Shown here: positions 9,299-16,711 of the stretch, piece by piece
Position numbering within the stretch: the stretch's first letter is position 1
How the letters are laid out: each line of letters starts with the position of its first letter
Origin: Flavobacteriaceae bacterium
GTDB lineage: Bacteria > Bacteroidota > Bacteroidia > Flavobacteriales > Flavobacteriaceae
NCBI GenBank assembly: GCA_029253805.1
Contig: JAQWYU010000307.1
Coordinates: forward strand, 1-21,976
Direction: 5' to 3'
DNA: 21,976 bases
The notes under the pieces: model-generated
The model's input: the letters and a program-made list of their open reading frames with translations, nothing else
Databases searched by the model: none
Told to the model about the DNA's origin: nothing
Position numbers and translations under genes: made by a program

Positions 9299-9320
9299 AT
9301 ATTTCTAATCTAAAATTAAA

Positions 9321-9346
9321 AGCGGTCTTTGCAGGCCGCTTTTTTT
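9321..9346 (+). terminator. Rho-independent terminator of htpG
   Basis: A GC-rich stem AGCGGTC (9321-9327) pairs with GGCCGCT (9334-9340), with one G-U pair, around the loop TTTGCA. It is followed by a T-tract that continues with few interruptions to 9355. It starts 22 bp after the htpG stop. Confidence 0.92.
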
Positions 9347-9409
9347 ATTTTTTTTGACTAAAGATTGGCTAAAAATAAAACTTAAGCTAAATTAGAGAAA
9401 ATTAGTAAT

Positions 9410-10012
9410 ATGTCTTTATTTAATCTATCAAAGCCACATAAAATTAAATTACCAAACGCTGAAATTGAGTATACTCAAGCTTTTTTTACTAAAGAAGAGT
9501 CAATAAAATTATTTAAAAATATTTATAATCAAACCAATTGGGTCGAAGACGATATACGTGTATATGGAAAGGTTTACAAACAACCTCGTTTAACCGCTTT
9601 TTATGCAAATAATGATAAGGCGTATGGATATTCAACTATATCAATGCCACCTCAGCCATTTAGCCCAATTCTAAATGGCATAAAATTGAAAATCGAAAAA
9701 GCCACAAAAACAACTTTCACATCTTGTTTACTGAACCTATATAGAAATGGCCAGGATAGTAATGGTTGGCATGCTGATGATGAAAAAGTACTGGGAGAAA
9801 ACCCTGTAATTGCTTCTCTAAGTCTCGGAGCTGAACGAACTTTTCATCTTAAACATAAAAAAATAAAGACCCTCAAATACAAGCTTATTTTACACAACGG
9901 GAGTTTATTATTAATGAAAGGTACAACGCAACACCACTGGTTTCACCAAATACCAAAAACAAAAAAAATGATTGAAAAACGAATAAATTTGACCTTCAGA
10001 CTTATTAAATAG
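9410..10012 (+). CDS. AlkB-family alpha-ketoglutarate-dependent dioxygenase (DNA/RNA demethylase)
   Basis: This 200-residue protein has the 2OG-Fe(II) dioxygenase fold of the AlkB family, which oxidatively removes alkyl adducts such as 1-methyladenine and 3-methylcytosine from nucleic acid. The iron ligands are H121 and D123 (NGWHADDE) and H179 (HHWFHQIP). The 2-oxoglutarate-binding C-terminal block RINLTFR supplies R191 and R197. QPRLTAFYA (58-66) is the conserved nucleotide-recognition region before the jelly roll, and SLSLGAERTF (136-145) is a core strand. The C-terminal signature and length resemble eukaryotic ALKBH2/3 more than E. coli AlkB. No ada or DNA glycosylase gene is nearby. It lies between two terminators, so it is probably transcribed alone. 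Confidence 0.93.
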   Translation: MSLFNLSKPHKIKLPNAEIEYTQAFFTKEESIKLFKNIYNQTNWVEDDIRVYGKVYKQPRLTAFYANNDKAYGYSTISMPPQPFSPILNGIKLKIEKATKTTFTSCLLNLYRNGQDSNGWHADDEKVLGENPVIASLSLGAERTFHLKHKKIKTLKYKLILHNGSLLLMKGTTQHHWFHQIPKTKKMIEKRINLTFRLIK

Positions 10013-10036
10013 TAGAATTATTAGTGAGTAAAAGAA

Positions 10037-10062
10037 AAAAGCATCAAATAAATGATGCTTTT
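10037..10062. terminator. Terminator hairpin after the AlkB-family gene
   Basis: A perfect 10-bp stem, AAAAGCATCA (10037-10046) with TGATGCTTTT (10053-10062), encloses the loop AATAAA. A-rich and T-rich flanks make it usable in both directions. It lies 24 bp after the stop codon. The rest of the gap to 10215 is AT-rich, with no gene seen. Confidence 0.8.
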
Positions 10063-10215
10063 AACTACTAACCAACCAAAATATATTATTTTAAAAACAA
10101 TATATTTTTTAAAAAATCAACATTCATGCCATATCGTAGTGTTAATTAAAATTTAACTTTAATTTCACAAAAAAAGGTATACTAAAATTGGTATTTTTAT
10201 GATCATTGATTTTTC

Positions 10216-10223
10216 TATATTTG
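10216..10223 (+). promoter_or_regulatory. Putative -7 promoter element of the DUF819 operon
   Basis: TATATTTG matches TAnnTTTG exactly and lies 14 bp before the ATG at 10238, giving a leader of about 9 nt. The nearest TTG upstream (10188-10190) leaves a 25-bp spacer, which is long for a -33 element. Confidence 0.45.
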
Positions 10224-10237
10224 TAATAAATTGAACC

Positions 10238-11554
10238 ATGACAGAGACATCTCCATTAATTACAGACGATACTATTGTATTTGGTTTATTAATGTCTGCA
10301 ATTGCATTAATTTTTTACACAGAATCAATACCTACTGGTTTTTGGAAAAAGTTTTACAAAATAGTTCCAGGTTTATTCATGGCCTATATGCTCCCTGCAT
10401 TATTCACAACTCTTGGATGGATTGCACCCGAGTGGGAAAGTCTAACTCCTAGCGGAGATACAACCACGAAGAGCAGTAATTTATACTATGTAGCTAGTCG
10501 TTATTTATTACCAGCTGCTCTGGTATTAATGACGCTAAGTATCGACTTGAAAGGAGTAATTAATCTAGGCTGGAAAGCATTAGTTATGTTCTTTACAGGT
10601 ACCCTAGGAATCATCATTGGAGGCCCGATAGCAATTTTTATAATCTCATTTATCTCTCCTGAAACCGTTGGAGGCATAGGACCTGATGCTGTTTGGAGGG
10701 GTCTTTCCACTCTTGCTGGAAGCTGGATTGGTGGCGGAGCTAATCAAACCGCAATGCTAGAAATCTATGGATACAACCAAAAACTATATGGTGGGATGGT
10801 CTTTGTTGATATTGTAGTAGCTAACATATGGATGGCATTTTTACTAATAGGTATTGGTAAATCCGATAAAATAAATAAATGGTTGAAAGCAGACACCACC
10901 GCAATCGAAAGTTTAAAAAATAAAGTGTCGAACTTCACAGAAAGTATTAAACGTACTCCAACTTTGCCTGATTTTATGATTATGGTAGGGATAGCTTTTG
11001 GAACCGTCAGCTTAGCTCATTTACTCTCCGGTTTTATAGCACCATTTTTCAGCGACTTTATCTCCACGGTAAAATCTGGAACATCCAGAAATATATTTAC
11101 ATTCTTAGGGTCGTCGTTCTTTTGGATGATTAGTATTTCAACTTTGATTGCTGTAGGACTTTCTTTTACTAAAGCAAAAAACTATGAAGGGGCTGGCGCC
11201 AGCAAAATTGGAAGTGTCTTTATTTACATTTTAGTCGCTACTATTGGAATGAAAATGGATTTAACTATGATTTTTGACAACACTGGTTTGATAGTCATTG
11301 GAATTATTTGGATGACTATTCATGCACTTCTTCTTATTGGAGTTGCAAAATTAATTAGAGCTCCTTATTTCTTTTTAGCTGTTGGAAGCCAAGCGAACGT
11401 TGGAGGAGCAGCCTCTGCTCCCATTGTAGCATCGGCATTTCATTCGTCGCTAGCAACCGTAGGAGTTTTGTTGGCTGTGTTTGGATATGCTATAGGTACT
11501 ATTGCAGCGATTGCTTGTACAATTCTTATGGAAGTAGCAGCCTCAACTTCCTAG
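10238..11554 (+). CDS. DUF819 family membrane protein (YjcL-like)
   Basis: This 438-residue polytopic inner-membrane protein has about 10-12 transmembrane helices and belongs to the DUF819 family (B. subtilis YjcL), whose substrate is unknown to me. Two halves look related. The first has a hydrophobic run ending in LMTLSIDLKGVINL (97-110) and then GSWIGGGANQTAM (161-173). The second has IGMKMDLTMIF (336-346) followed by VGSQANVGGAASAP (382-395). Such pairs of Gly/Asn/Ser-rich broken helices resemble the inverted repeats of elevator-type transporters of the BASS/CPA kind; that is inference. A soluble loop of about 30 residues (210-240) links the halves. The ATG at 10238 gives a short N-terminus before the first helix. 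A DUF4369 lipoprotein gene follows after 31 bp. Confidence 0.88.
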   Translation: MTETSPLITDDTIVFGLLMSAIALIFYTESIPTGFWKKFYKIVPGLFMAYMLPALFTTLGWIAPEWESLTPSGDTTTKSSNLYYVASRYLLPAALVLMTLSIDLKGVINLGWKALVMFFTGTLGIIIGGPIAIFIISFISPETVGGIGPDAVWRGLSTLAGSWIGGGANQTAMLEIYGYNQKLYGGMVFVDIVVANIWMAFLLIGIGKSDKINKWLKADTTAIESLKNKVSNFTESIKRTPTLPDFMIMVGIAFGTVSLAHLLSGFIAPFFSDFISTVKSGTSRNIFTFLGSSFFWMISISTLIAVGLSFTKAKNYEGAGASKIGSVFIYILVATIGMKMDLTMIFDNTGLIVIGIIWMTIHALLLIGVAKLIRAPYFFLAVGSQANVGGAASAPIVASAFHSSLATVGVLLAVFGYAIGTIAAIACTILMEVAASTS

Positions 11555-11585
11555 AAATAATTATTATTAAATTTTTAAAAAATTC

Positions 11586-12272
11586 ATGAAAAAGTATTTG
11601 TTATTTATCAGTATTTCTCTGTTTTCAGCTTGTAGTCAAACGAATAAAAAAATGATAGTGAATGGATCTATCAAAGGCCTTCAGAAAGGAACAATTTACC
11701 TTCAACATATAGAAGAAACAAAATATGTTACTTTGGATTCATTAATTATGAATAGTACTGAAAATTTCGAATTGGGATGCAACCTAGAAGAAGTAGAAAT
11801 GTTATTCATAAGCTTATCTAAGGACGTAAATGCAGATCGAATCTCCTTTTTTGGTAGTAAAGTGACAAAAATAAATACAACTCTTAAGCGCTTTAAATTT
11901 GATGCTGAAATTGAAGGGGGTATTCAACAAGAATTATTAGAATCTTACTACGAAAACATGGTTCGTTTTAACAATCAAAAACTAGAGCTTATAAAGAACA
12001 AGATAATTGCTCAAAAGGAATCTGATCAAGAATTAGTGAAAGAAATTCAGATAAAAATAGACAACTCTTTAAAACGAAGCTATTTATACAGTTTTAATTT
12101 TGCTATTAATAATAAAAATAGTGAAGTCGCTCCTTATTTGGCAGTGGCTGAAGTATATGACGCAAATGTAAAATACTTAGATACAATAAATAGTGTTCTA
12201 CCTGAAAATATTGCAAATTCTAAATATGGTATTATTTTACAAGACTATATTAAGAAAATTAAGTCTAGATAA
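11586..12272 (+). CDS. DUF4369 domain-containing lipoprotein
   Basis: This 228-residue protein begins with a lipoprotein signal peptide whose lipobox LFSAC places the lipidated cysteine at C16. Residues about 23-110 fit DUF4369 (VNGSIKGLQKGTIYLQH, then a DSL turn), a domain often found N-terminal to TlpA-like thioredoxins in Bacteroidota. The rest is helical and charged, and there is no CxxC thioredoxin motif, so this is the DUF4369 module without the redox domain. It is expected to sit in the periplasm or outer membrane, and there is no evident Bacteroidota surface-export signal after the cysteine. It follows the DUF819 gene closely and may be its periplasmic partner; function unknown. It ends 1 bp from the convergent 88-residue protein gene. 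Confidence 0.82.
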   Translation: MKKYLLFISISLFSACSQTNKKMIVNGSIKGLQKGTIYLQHIEETKYVTLDSLIMNSTENFELGCNLEEVEMLFISLSKDVNADRISFFGSKVTKINTTLKRFKFDAEIEGGIQQELLESYYENMVRFNNQKLELIKNKIIAQKESDQELVKEIQIKIDNSLKRSYLYSFNFAINNKNSEVAPYLAVAEVYDANVKYLDTINSVLPENIANSKYGIILQDYIKKIKSR

Positions 12273-12273
12273 T

Positions 12274-12540
12274 TTACAGCTTATTAACCTTTTCGATTAA
12301 ATCCTTTCCTTTATTTTCAAGATCTTGAGCGATTGACTTGAAATGTGCTTTTTGGTTTTCAACTTTCTTAGCGTTCACTTTTTCAATTAATTGATCAAAA
12401 GTTGCTATAGCTTCATCAATTAAAGCTTCACTCTTTTTTGTATCTTTATCAGTATTTGCATATTCCCAAATGTAAACTGCTTCAATTATATCTCCTAACA
12501 CATAATTGATATCTTTTTTTAAATTTCTGACATTGGCCAT
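12274..12540 (-). CDS. Hypothetical 88-residue helical protein
   Basis: I do not recognise a named family. The sequence is almost wholly amphipathic and charged, with a probable long helix at 10-28 (INYVLGDIIEAVYIWEY) and two further lysine/glutamate-rich helices at about 36-58 and 63-86. This suggests a small three-helix bundle or a partner-binding protein. It has no signal peptide, cysteine, membrane segment or catalytic motif. It looks like a real gene: it has an ATG, an upstream TAnnTTTG box, normal composition, and abuts the convergent lipoprotein gene without overlap. It is downstream of the pterin synthase and idi genes but separated by 216 bp, so it is probably transcribed on its own. 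Confidence 0.75.
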   Translation of the reverse strand: MANVRNLKKDINYVLGDIIEAVYIWEYANTDKDTKKSEALIDEAIATFDQLIEKVNAKKVENQKAHFKSIAQDLENKGKDLIEKVNKL

Positions 12541-12561
12541 AATCTATAATTTTAGTTTTTG

Positions 12562-12569
12562 CAAAATTA
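12562..12569 (-). promoter_or_regulatory. Putative -7 promoter element of the 88-residue protein gene
   Basis: The minus strand reads TAATTTTG, matching TAnnTTTG, 21 bp before the ATG at 12540. No clear -33 is visible. The wider gap 12541-12756 is AT-rich and holds only an imperfect inverted repeat (12673-12693, GTTTGATT against AATCACAAAC with a 2-base bulge and no T-run). Confidence 0.4.
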
Positions 12570-12756
12570 CGTATTTTTATATAAACTTATAATAGTTTAA
12601 CATGATTTGAAAAAATAGAAAAAATTTATAATACGTTTGGGCATTAATTAGTTTTTATTACTGGAAGTTTTCGTTTGATTATAAATCACAAACTTTGTCT
12701 TAAAATATTATTTAAAATTTAAAAGCATGTAACATTCTTTATTCTTACTGCCAATT

Positions 12757-13167
12757 TTAAATTCCTGCATAGGAAACAAAATTTCGAGGAGTCTCAAAAA
12801 GAGTAACCTGCAACTCCAAATTTGAATTGAGAACAGCTTTTAGTTTGTTATAAATAACCACTACAATATTTTCTGCAGTTGGATTTAAATTTTTGAACTC
12901 AAGAACATCAACGTTTAAATTCTTGTGATCAAACGCATCTTCAATTTCAGTTTTTATAAAGTCTTTCAATATTTTTACATCAATAACATAGCCTGTTTCT
13001 GGATCAATTTCACCAGTTACACTGACAGTTAAATCATAATTATGACCATGGAAATTTGGGTTATTACACTTACCAAAAACGGAATCATTTTTTTCAGAAC
13101 TCCAATCAGGGCGGTGTAATCTATGTGCAGCATTAAAATGTGCTTTTCTACTTACTGTTATTTTCAT
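12757..13167 (-). CDS. 6-pyruvoyl / 6-carboxytetrahydropterin synthase family protein (COG0720)
   Basis: This 136-residue enzyme belongs to the PTPS/QueD family, which acts on 7,8-dihydroneopterin triphosphate. Zinc ligands are H15 (FNAAHRL), H40 and H42 (HGHNY). The catalytic cysteine is C34 in GKCNNPNFHGHNY, with five residues between Cys and HGH. DHKNLN (80-85) contains the second catalytic pair and FETPRN near the C-terminus the substrate-binding glutamate. From what I know of the family, classical QueD (queuosine pathway) has CxxxHGH, while eukaryotic-type 6-pyruvoyltetrahydropterin synthase has CxxxxxHGH, so this protein looks more like the second type. No queC, queE or queF is next to it. 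It starts 20 bp inside the end of idi, so it is translationally coupled to it. Automated annotation would probably call it queD; I leave the symbol blank. Confidence 0.92.
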   Translation of the reverse strand: MKITVSRKAHFNAAHRLHRPDWSSEKNDSVFGKCNNPNFHGHNYDLTVSVTGEIDPETGYVIDVKILKDFIKTEIEDAFDHKNLNVDVLEFKNLNPTAENIVVVIYNKLKAVLNSNLELQVTLFETPRNFVSYAGI

Positions 13168-13687
13168 CAGTGATATTTATGTGTTTATAAAATTTTTTAA
13201 ATATAATTTTAAACCATTCTGTATAGAGTGATGGATTAAGGTTAACATCAGATTTTATATCTTCCATTGACATCCACTTCCAGCTTTCAACTTCTTCCGG
13301 ATTAATAATAGGAGAATTTTCAAAACTTCCAACCATAATATGATCTAGTTCATGTTCTGTGAGTCCGTTATCAAAGGAAACCTTATAAATAAATGAGGTT
13401 GTTTCCTTGAGTTCAGTTACAAATCCCATTTCTTCATGCAAGCGTCGGGTTCCTGCCTCAATATTAGACTCTCCATTACGCTGATGAGAACAACAAGTGT
13501 TTGTCCATAACAATGGAGAATGGTATTTATGTGCGGCTCTTTGTTGTAGCATCAATTCATTGCTAGAGTTAAAGACAAAGACAGAAAAAGCTCGATGTAA
13601 AATGGCTTTTTGGTGTGCTTCAATTTTTGGCATTAGTCCAATCTGCTTATCACGTTTGTTAACAAGGATAACATGTTCTTCAGTCAT
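13148..13687 (-). CDS. idi: Isopentenyl-diphosphate delta-isomerase, type 1
   Basis: This 179-residue Nudix-fold enzyme interconverts isopentenyl and dimethylallyl diphosphate. The catalytic cysteine is C66 in WTNTCCSH; metal ligands are H25, H31 (AILHRAFS), H68 and the glutamates E111 and E113 in LTEHELDH. The Nudix-like helix is EAGTRRLHEEMGF (77-89). Length and motifs agree with E. coli Idi, and all key residues are present. It supplies precursors for menaquinone, undecaprenyl phosphate and, in many flavobacteria, carotenoids, though no carotenoid gene is visible here. The pterin synthase gene begins before idi stops, so the two form one operon. ligA lies 51 bp downstream of it on the map and is read in the same direction, upstream in transcription. 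Confidence 0.96.
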   Translation of the reverse strand: MTEEHVILVNKRDKQIGLMPKIEAHQKAILHRAFSVFVFNSSNELMLQQRAAHKYHSPLLWTNTCCSHQRNGESNIEAGTRRLHEEMGFVTELKETTSFIYKVSFDNGLTEHELDHIMVGSFENSPIINPEEVESWKWMSMEDIKSDVNLNPSLYTEWFKIIFKKFYKHINITDENNSK

Positions 13688-13691
13688 TTAA

Positions 13692-13699
13692 CAAAAATA
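13692..13699 (-). promoter_or_regulatory. Possible -7 promoter element of idi
   Basis: The minus strand reads TATTTTTG, matching TAnnTTTG, four bases before the idi ATG. If used, the mRNA would be leaderless. T-rich sequence makes a chance match easy, and idi might instead be transcribed from the ligA promoter. Confidence 0.25.
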
Positions 13700-13738
13700 T
13701 TAACTTTATATTAAATTTTTACTAATTAATTCCTAAAG

Positions 13739-15757
13739 TTAATTTTTAGTAGAATAAATTGGTGTGTGGAGCATCTCTAAGAACTCTTGTTCAGAAATAA
13801 TAGGTACTTTTAAACTATTTGCTTTAGAACGTTTACTCGGCCCCATATTTGAACCAGCTAATAAAAATGAGGTTTTAGCAGAAATTGAACTTACTACTTT
13901 TCCGCCGTTTGAATCTATTAATTCTTTAAGTTCATTTCTAGAAACTGAGTCAAAAACACCTGAGACTACAAAACGTAGACCCTGTAATTTTACAGTTTGA
14001 TTGAATAATACTTCATCAGACAACTTTAACTGAACACCATATAGTATCAAACGAGAAACTATTCTAATATTGGTCTCGTTTTTAAAAAATACTACGACAC
14101 TTTCAGCTATTTTAGTTCCAATTTCATCAACGGTTTCCAAATCTTCTAAAGTGGCTTCAGATAAAGCCTGTATGGACTTGTAGTGTTTTGCTAATTTTTT
14201 AGCAACAGTTTCTCCAACATAACGAATTCCTAAACCAAACAACACACGTTCAAAAGATACCTCTTTTGATGCTTGAACGCCATTGACTAAATTATCTGCG
14301 CTCTTACTAGCCATTCGATCTAAGTGAATGATCTGATCTGCAGTCAACTCATACAAATCTGCATAATTTCGGATTAAACCCGCATTAACTAATAAAGCGA
14401 CTGTTTCTCCTCCCAATCCTTCAATATCCAATGCCTTTCTAGAAATATAATGTTGGATTCTCCCAATAATTTGAGGGGGGCAACCCATATCATTTGGACA
14501 ATAATGCTGTGCTTCTCCGTCTTTTCTTACCAAAAGAGATTCACATTCAGGACAATTAATAATATAAATTGATTTTTCAGAATCTTGTGTTCGATGGTCT
14601 ATATCTACACCAATAATTTTAGGAATGATTTCCCCACCTTTTTCGACATAAACCCAATCGCCAATACGAATATCTAATTTCTTAATTTGATCCGCATTGT
14701 GTAAAGACGCTCTTTTTACTATTGTTCCTGCCAACTCTACTGGTGTTAGATTGGCTACAGGTGTTATAGCACCAGTTCGGCCCACTTGATATGAAATATA
14801 CTCAAGTCTAGTAGATACTTGTTCTGCTTTAAATTTATAAGCCATTGCCCAACGCGGTGCTTTAGCAGTAAAACCTAACTCAGCTTGGTGGAATAAGTTA
14901 TTTACTTTTACTACAACTCCGTCGGTTTCATAAGGTAATTCATGTCGGTGTAGATCCCAATAATTCACGAATTCCAAAACACTTTCAATTGAATCCGATA
15001 TTTTAGCAACTGAAGGAACTTTAAAACCCCACGAACGGGCTTTCTCTAAATTATCGAACTGGGTTTTGATGCCTGTATTCTCTCCAACAACACTATACAA
15101 TAAACATTCCAGGGGACGCCTTGCTACCTCAGTACTATGCTGAAGTTTTAAGCTCCCAGAAGCCGTATTTCTGGGGTTTTTATATGGCTCTTCGCCAGCA
15201 GCGATCTTCTCTTGGTTTAAAGCCTTAAAACCTGCAAAAGGTAGTACAATTTCACCACGAATTTCAAATTTACTTGGATAATTCCCTTCTAGTTTCAAGG
15301 GGACTGATTTGATAGTTTTAATATTTGCTGTTACGTTATCTCCTTGAGTTCCGTCACCCCTTGTGAGTGCCTGAACCAGCACCCCATTTTCATAGGTTAA
15401 ACTAATTGATGCTCCATCATACTTAAGTTCGCATGTAAACTCGATAGGACCATCTACCATTTTATGCAAACGGGCTTCCCAATCCATTAAGTCCTCTTTT
15501 GAATAGGAATTATCTAAAGAATACATGCGCTGTGCATGCTTTATCGTTTGAAAGTTTTTAGTTACTTCTCCTCCAACCCTTTGAGTTGGCGAAGTTGAAT
15601 CGAATAATTGTGGATGGTTTGCCTCTAGATCTTGAAGTTGTTTTAATTTAACATCAAATTCAAAGTCTGTAATAGTGGGTTTATCCAACACATAATAGCT
15701 ATGATTGTGCTGACTGAGCTCTTCACGCAATTTTAAAATCTGTTCTTTTTCTTTCAT
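13739..15757 (-). CDS. ligA: NAD-dependent DNA ligase LigA
   Basis: This 672-residue protein has the standard LigA order. An Ia domain opens the protein (about 1-65, with HNHSYYVLDKPTITDFEFD contacting NMN). The adenylation domain carries the nucleophile K112 in ELKYDGAS and later motifs (FEIRGEI at 164-170; ETDGVVVKV at 277-285; AYKFKAE at 306-312). An OB fold contains VGRTGAITPVANL (325-337), and a zinc finger uses C402, C405, C420 and C426. Helix-hairpin-helix repeats follow (about 440-585), then a C-terminal BRCT domain (about 590-665, with GLRFVVSGVF and NGGKV). It seals nicks in replication and repair and is normally essential. The ATG at 15757 gives the usual N-terminus. The 105-bp gap before prmC holds no visible gene. 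Confidence 0.98.
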   Translation of the reverse strand: MKEKEQILKLREELSQHNHSYYVLDKPTITDFEFDVKLKQLQDLEANHPQLFDSTSPTQRVGGEVTKNFQTIKHAQRMYSLDNSYSKEDLMDWEARLHKMVDGPIEFTCELKYDGASISLTYENGVLVQALTRGDGTQGDNVTANIKTIKSVPLKLEGNYPSKFEIRGEIVLPFAGFKALNQEKIAAGEEPYKNPRNTASGSLKLQHSTEVARRPLECLLYSVVGENTGIKTQFDNLEKARSWGFKVPSVAKISDSIESVLEFVNYWDLHRHELPYETDGVVVKVNNLFHQAELGFTAKAPRWAMAYKFKAEQVSTRLEYISYQVGRTGAITPVANLTPVELAGTIVKRASLHNADQIKKLDIRIGDWVYVEKGGEIIPKIIGVDIDHRTQDSEKSIYIINCPECESLLVRKDGEAQHYCPNDMGCPPQIIGRIQHYISRKALDIEGLGGETVALLVNAGLIRNYADLYELTADQIIHLDRMASKSADNLVNGVQASKEVSFERVLFGLGIRYVGETVAKKLAKHYKSIQALSEATLEDLETVDEIGTKIAESVVVFFKNETNIRIVSRLILYGVQLKLSDEVLFNQTVKLQGLRFVVSGVFDSVSRNELKELIDSNGGKVVSSISAKTSFLLAGSNMGPSKRSKANSLKVPIISEQEFLEMLHTPIYSTKN

Positions 15758-15862
15758 TGAAAAATTAATATAGATTACTTATTAGCATAAACAATATATG
15801 AAAATGAGTGGTATTTAACTGTGAATTAAATGAGATTTTATTATCAACTTATTAAATAAAAA

Positions 15863-16711
15863 TTAACGTTTTCTAGCGCAAAGCATCCTATTTTTAGAAA
15901 AAATATCTGTCTTTATTTGTATAGTTTCAAAACAAGTTGAAGAAAAAAGAGACTTTGTTTCTTCGGATAAATACTCATTAATTTCAAAATATATTAAGCC
16001 TTGTGAAGTTAAGTTCCTTTTACTCATCTCAACAATCGCTTTATAAAACAACAAAGGATTATTATTTTCTACAAAAAGTGCTAAGTGAGGCTCATGATTT
16101 AAAACATTAGGAGACATCATTTCCTTTTCACTTTTGCGTACATAAGGGGGGTTAGATACTATAACATCAAAAAATAAATCCTGGCTTTCCCAGTTTAATA
16201 TACTAGCTTCAATAAATTGAATAACGACATCATTAGCTTCAGCATTTTTTTTGGCAATTGACAATGCACCCAAACAAATATCCATAGCATGGACATCAGC
16301 CCTTGGAAGCTGCTTAGCCAAACTAATGGCAATACAACCAGAACCTGTGCCTACATCTAAAATTTTGATAGACTTGTCGGGGTCTAACTGTTCTAAAACC
16401 CAACTTATAAGCTCTTCAGTCTCAGGGCGCGGAATCAATACTTCCTTATTAACAATAAAATCCGAACCAAAAAATAGAGTAGATCCAAGAATATACTGAA
16501 TCGGTTCATAATTTAACAAGCGTTCGATAACCATTTGAAAATACTCAAAAGTATGATTAGTGATAATCATCTCTGATTTAATAGATATATCAATTCGTTT
16601 TAATTTTAAATGCATACTACAAATTCTATAGAAAAAAGTATCAATCTCTTCATTTGGGTAATAACCCATAAGCCCATTATTGAAAAAATTTTGAAGTGAT
16701 TTAAGTTGCAT
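15863..16711 (-). CDS. prmC: Peptide chain release factor N(5)-glutamine methyltransferase PrmC
   Basis: PrmC methylates the glutamine of the GGQ motif in release factors, using S-adenosylmethionine. Numbered from the chosen start, the 282-residue protein has an N-terminal helical domain (about 1-75), the linker motif IPRPETEEL (93-101), the SAM-binding loop DVGTGSGCIA (119-128), and the signature SNPPYV (186-191) that binds the target glutamine. HEPHLALF (206-213) follows, another HemK/PrmC hallmark. A longer frame reaches back to 16741, but the ATG at 16711 is preferred. It overlaps the GNAT stop codon as TAATG (one shared base), and the ten extra residues resemble nothing in the family. 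This overlap predicts translational coupling. No prfA is in the window. Confidence 0.95.
   Translation of the reverse strand: MQLKSLQNFFNNGLMGYYPNEEIDTFFYRICSMHLKLKRIDISIKSEMIITNHTFEYFQMVIERLLNYEPIQYILGSTLFFGSDFIVNKEVLIPRPETEELISWVLEQLDPDKSIKILDVGTGSGCIAISLAKQLPRADVHAMDICLGALSIAKKNAEANDVVIQFIEASILNWESQDLFFDVIVSNPPYVRKSEKEMMSPNVLNHEPHLALFVENNNPLLFYKAIVEMSKRNLTSQGLIYFEINEYLSEETKSLFSSTCFETIQIKTDIFSKNRMLCARKR

Noticed and set aside
10231..10452. 73-codon frame overlapping the DUF819 start
   Set aside because: It is a shifted frame of the DUF819 gene with cysteine-rich, unlikely composition.
12673..12693. Terminator of the pterin synthase gene
   Set aside because: The stem is short with a bulge and is followed by GAAAAC, not a T-run, on the relevant strand.
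13497..13691. Cysteine-rich 64-codon frame opposite idi
   Set aside because: The cysteines come from the antisense of idi codons; there is no independent support.
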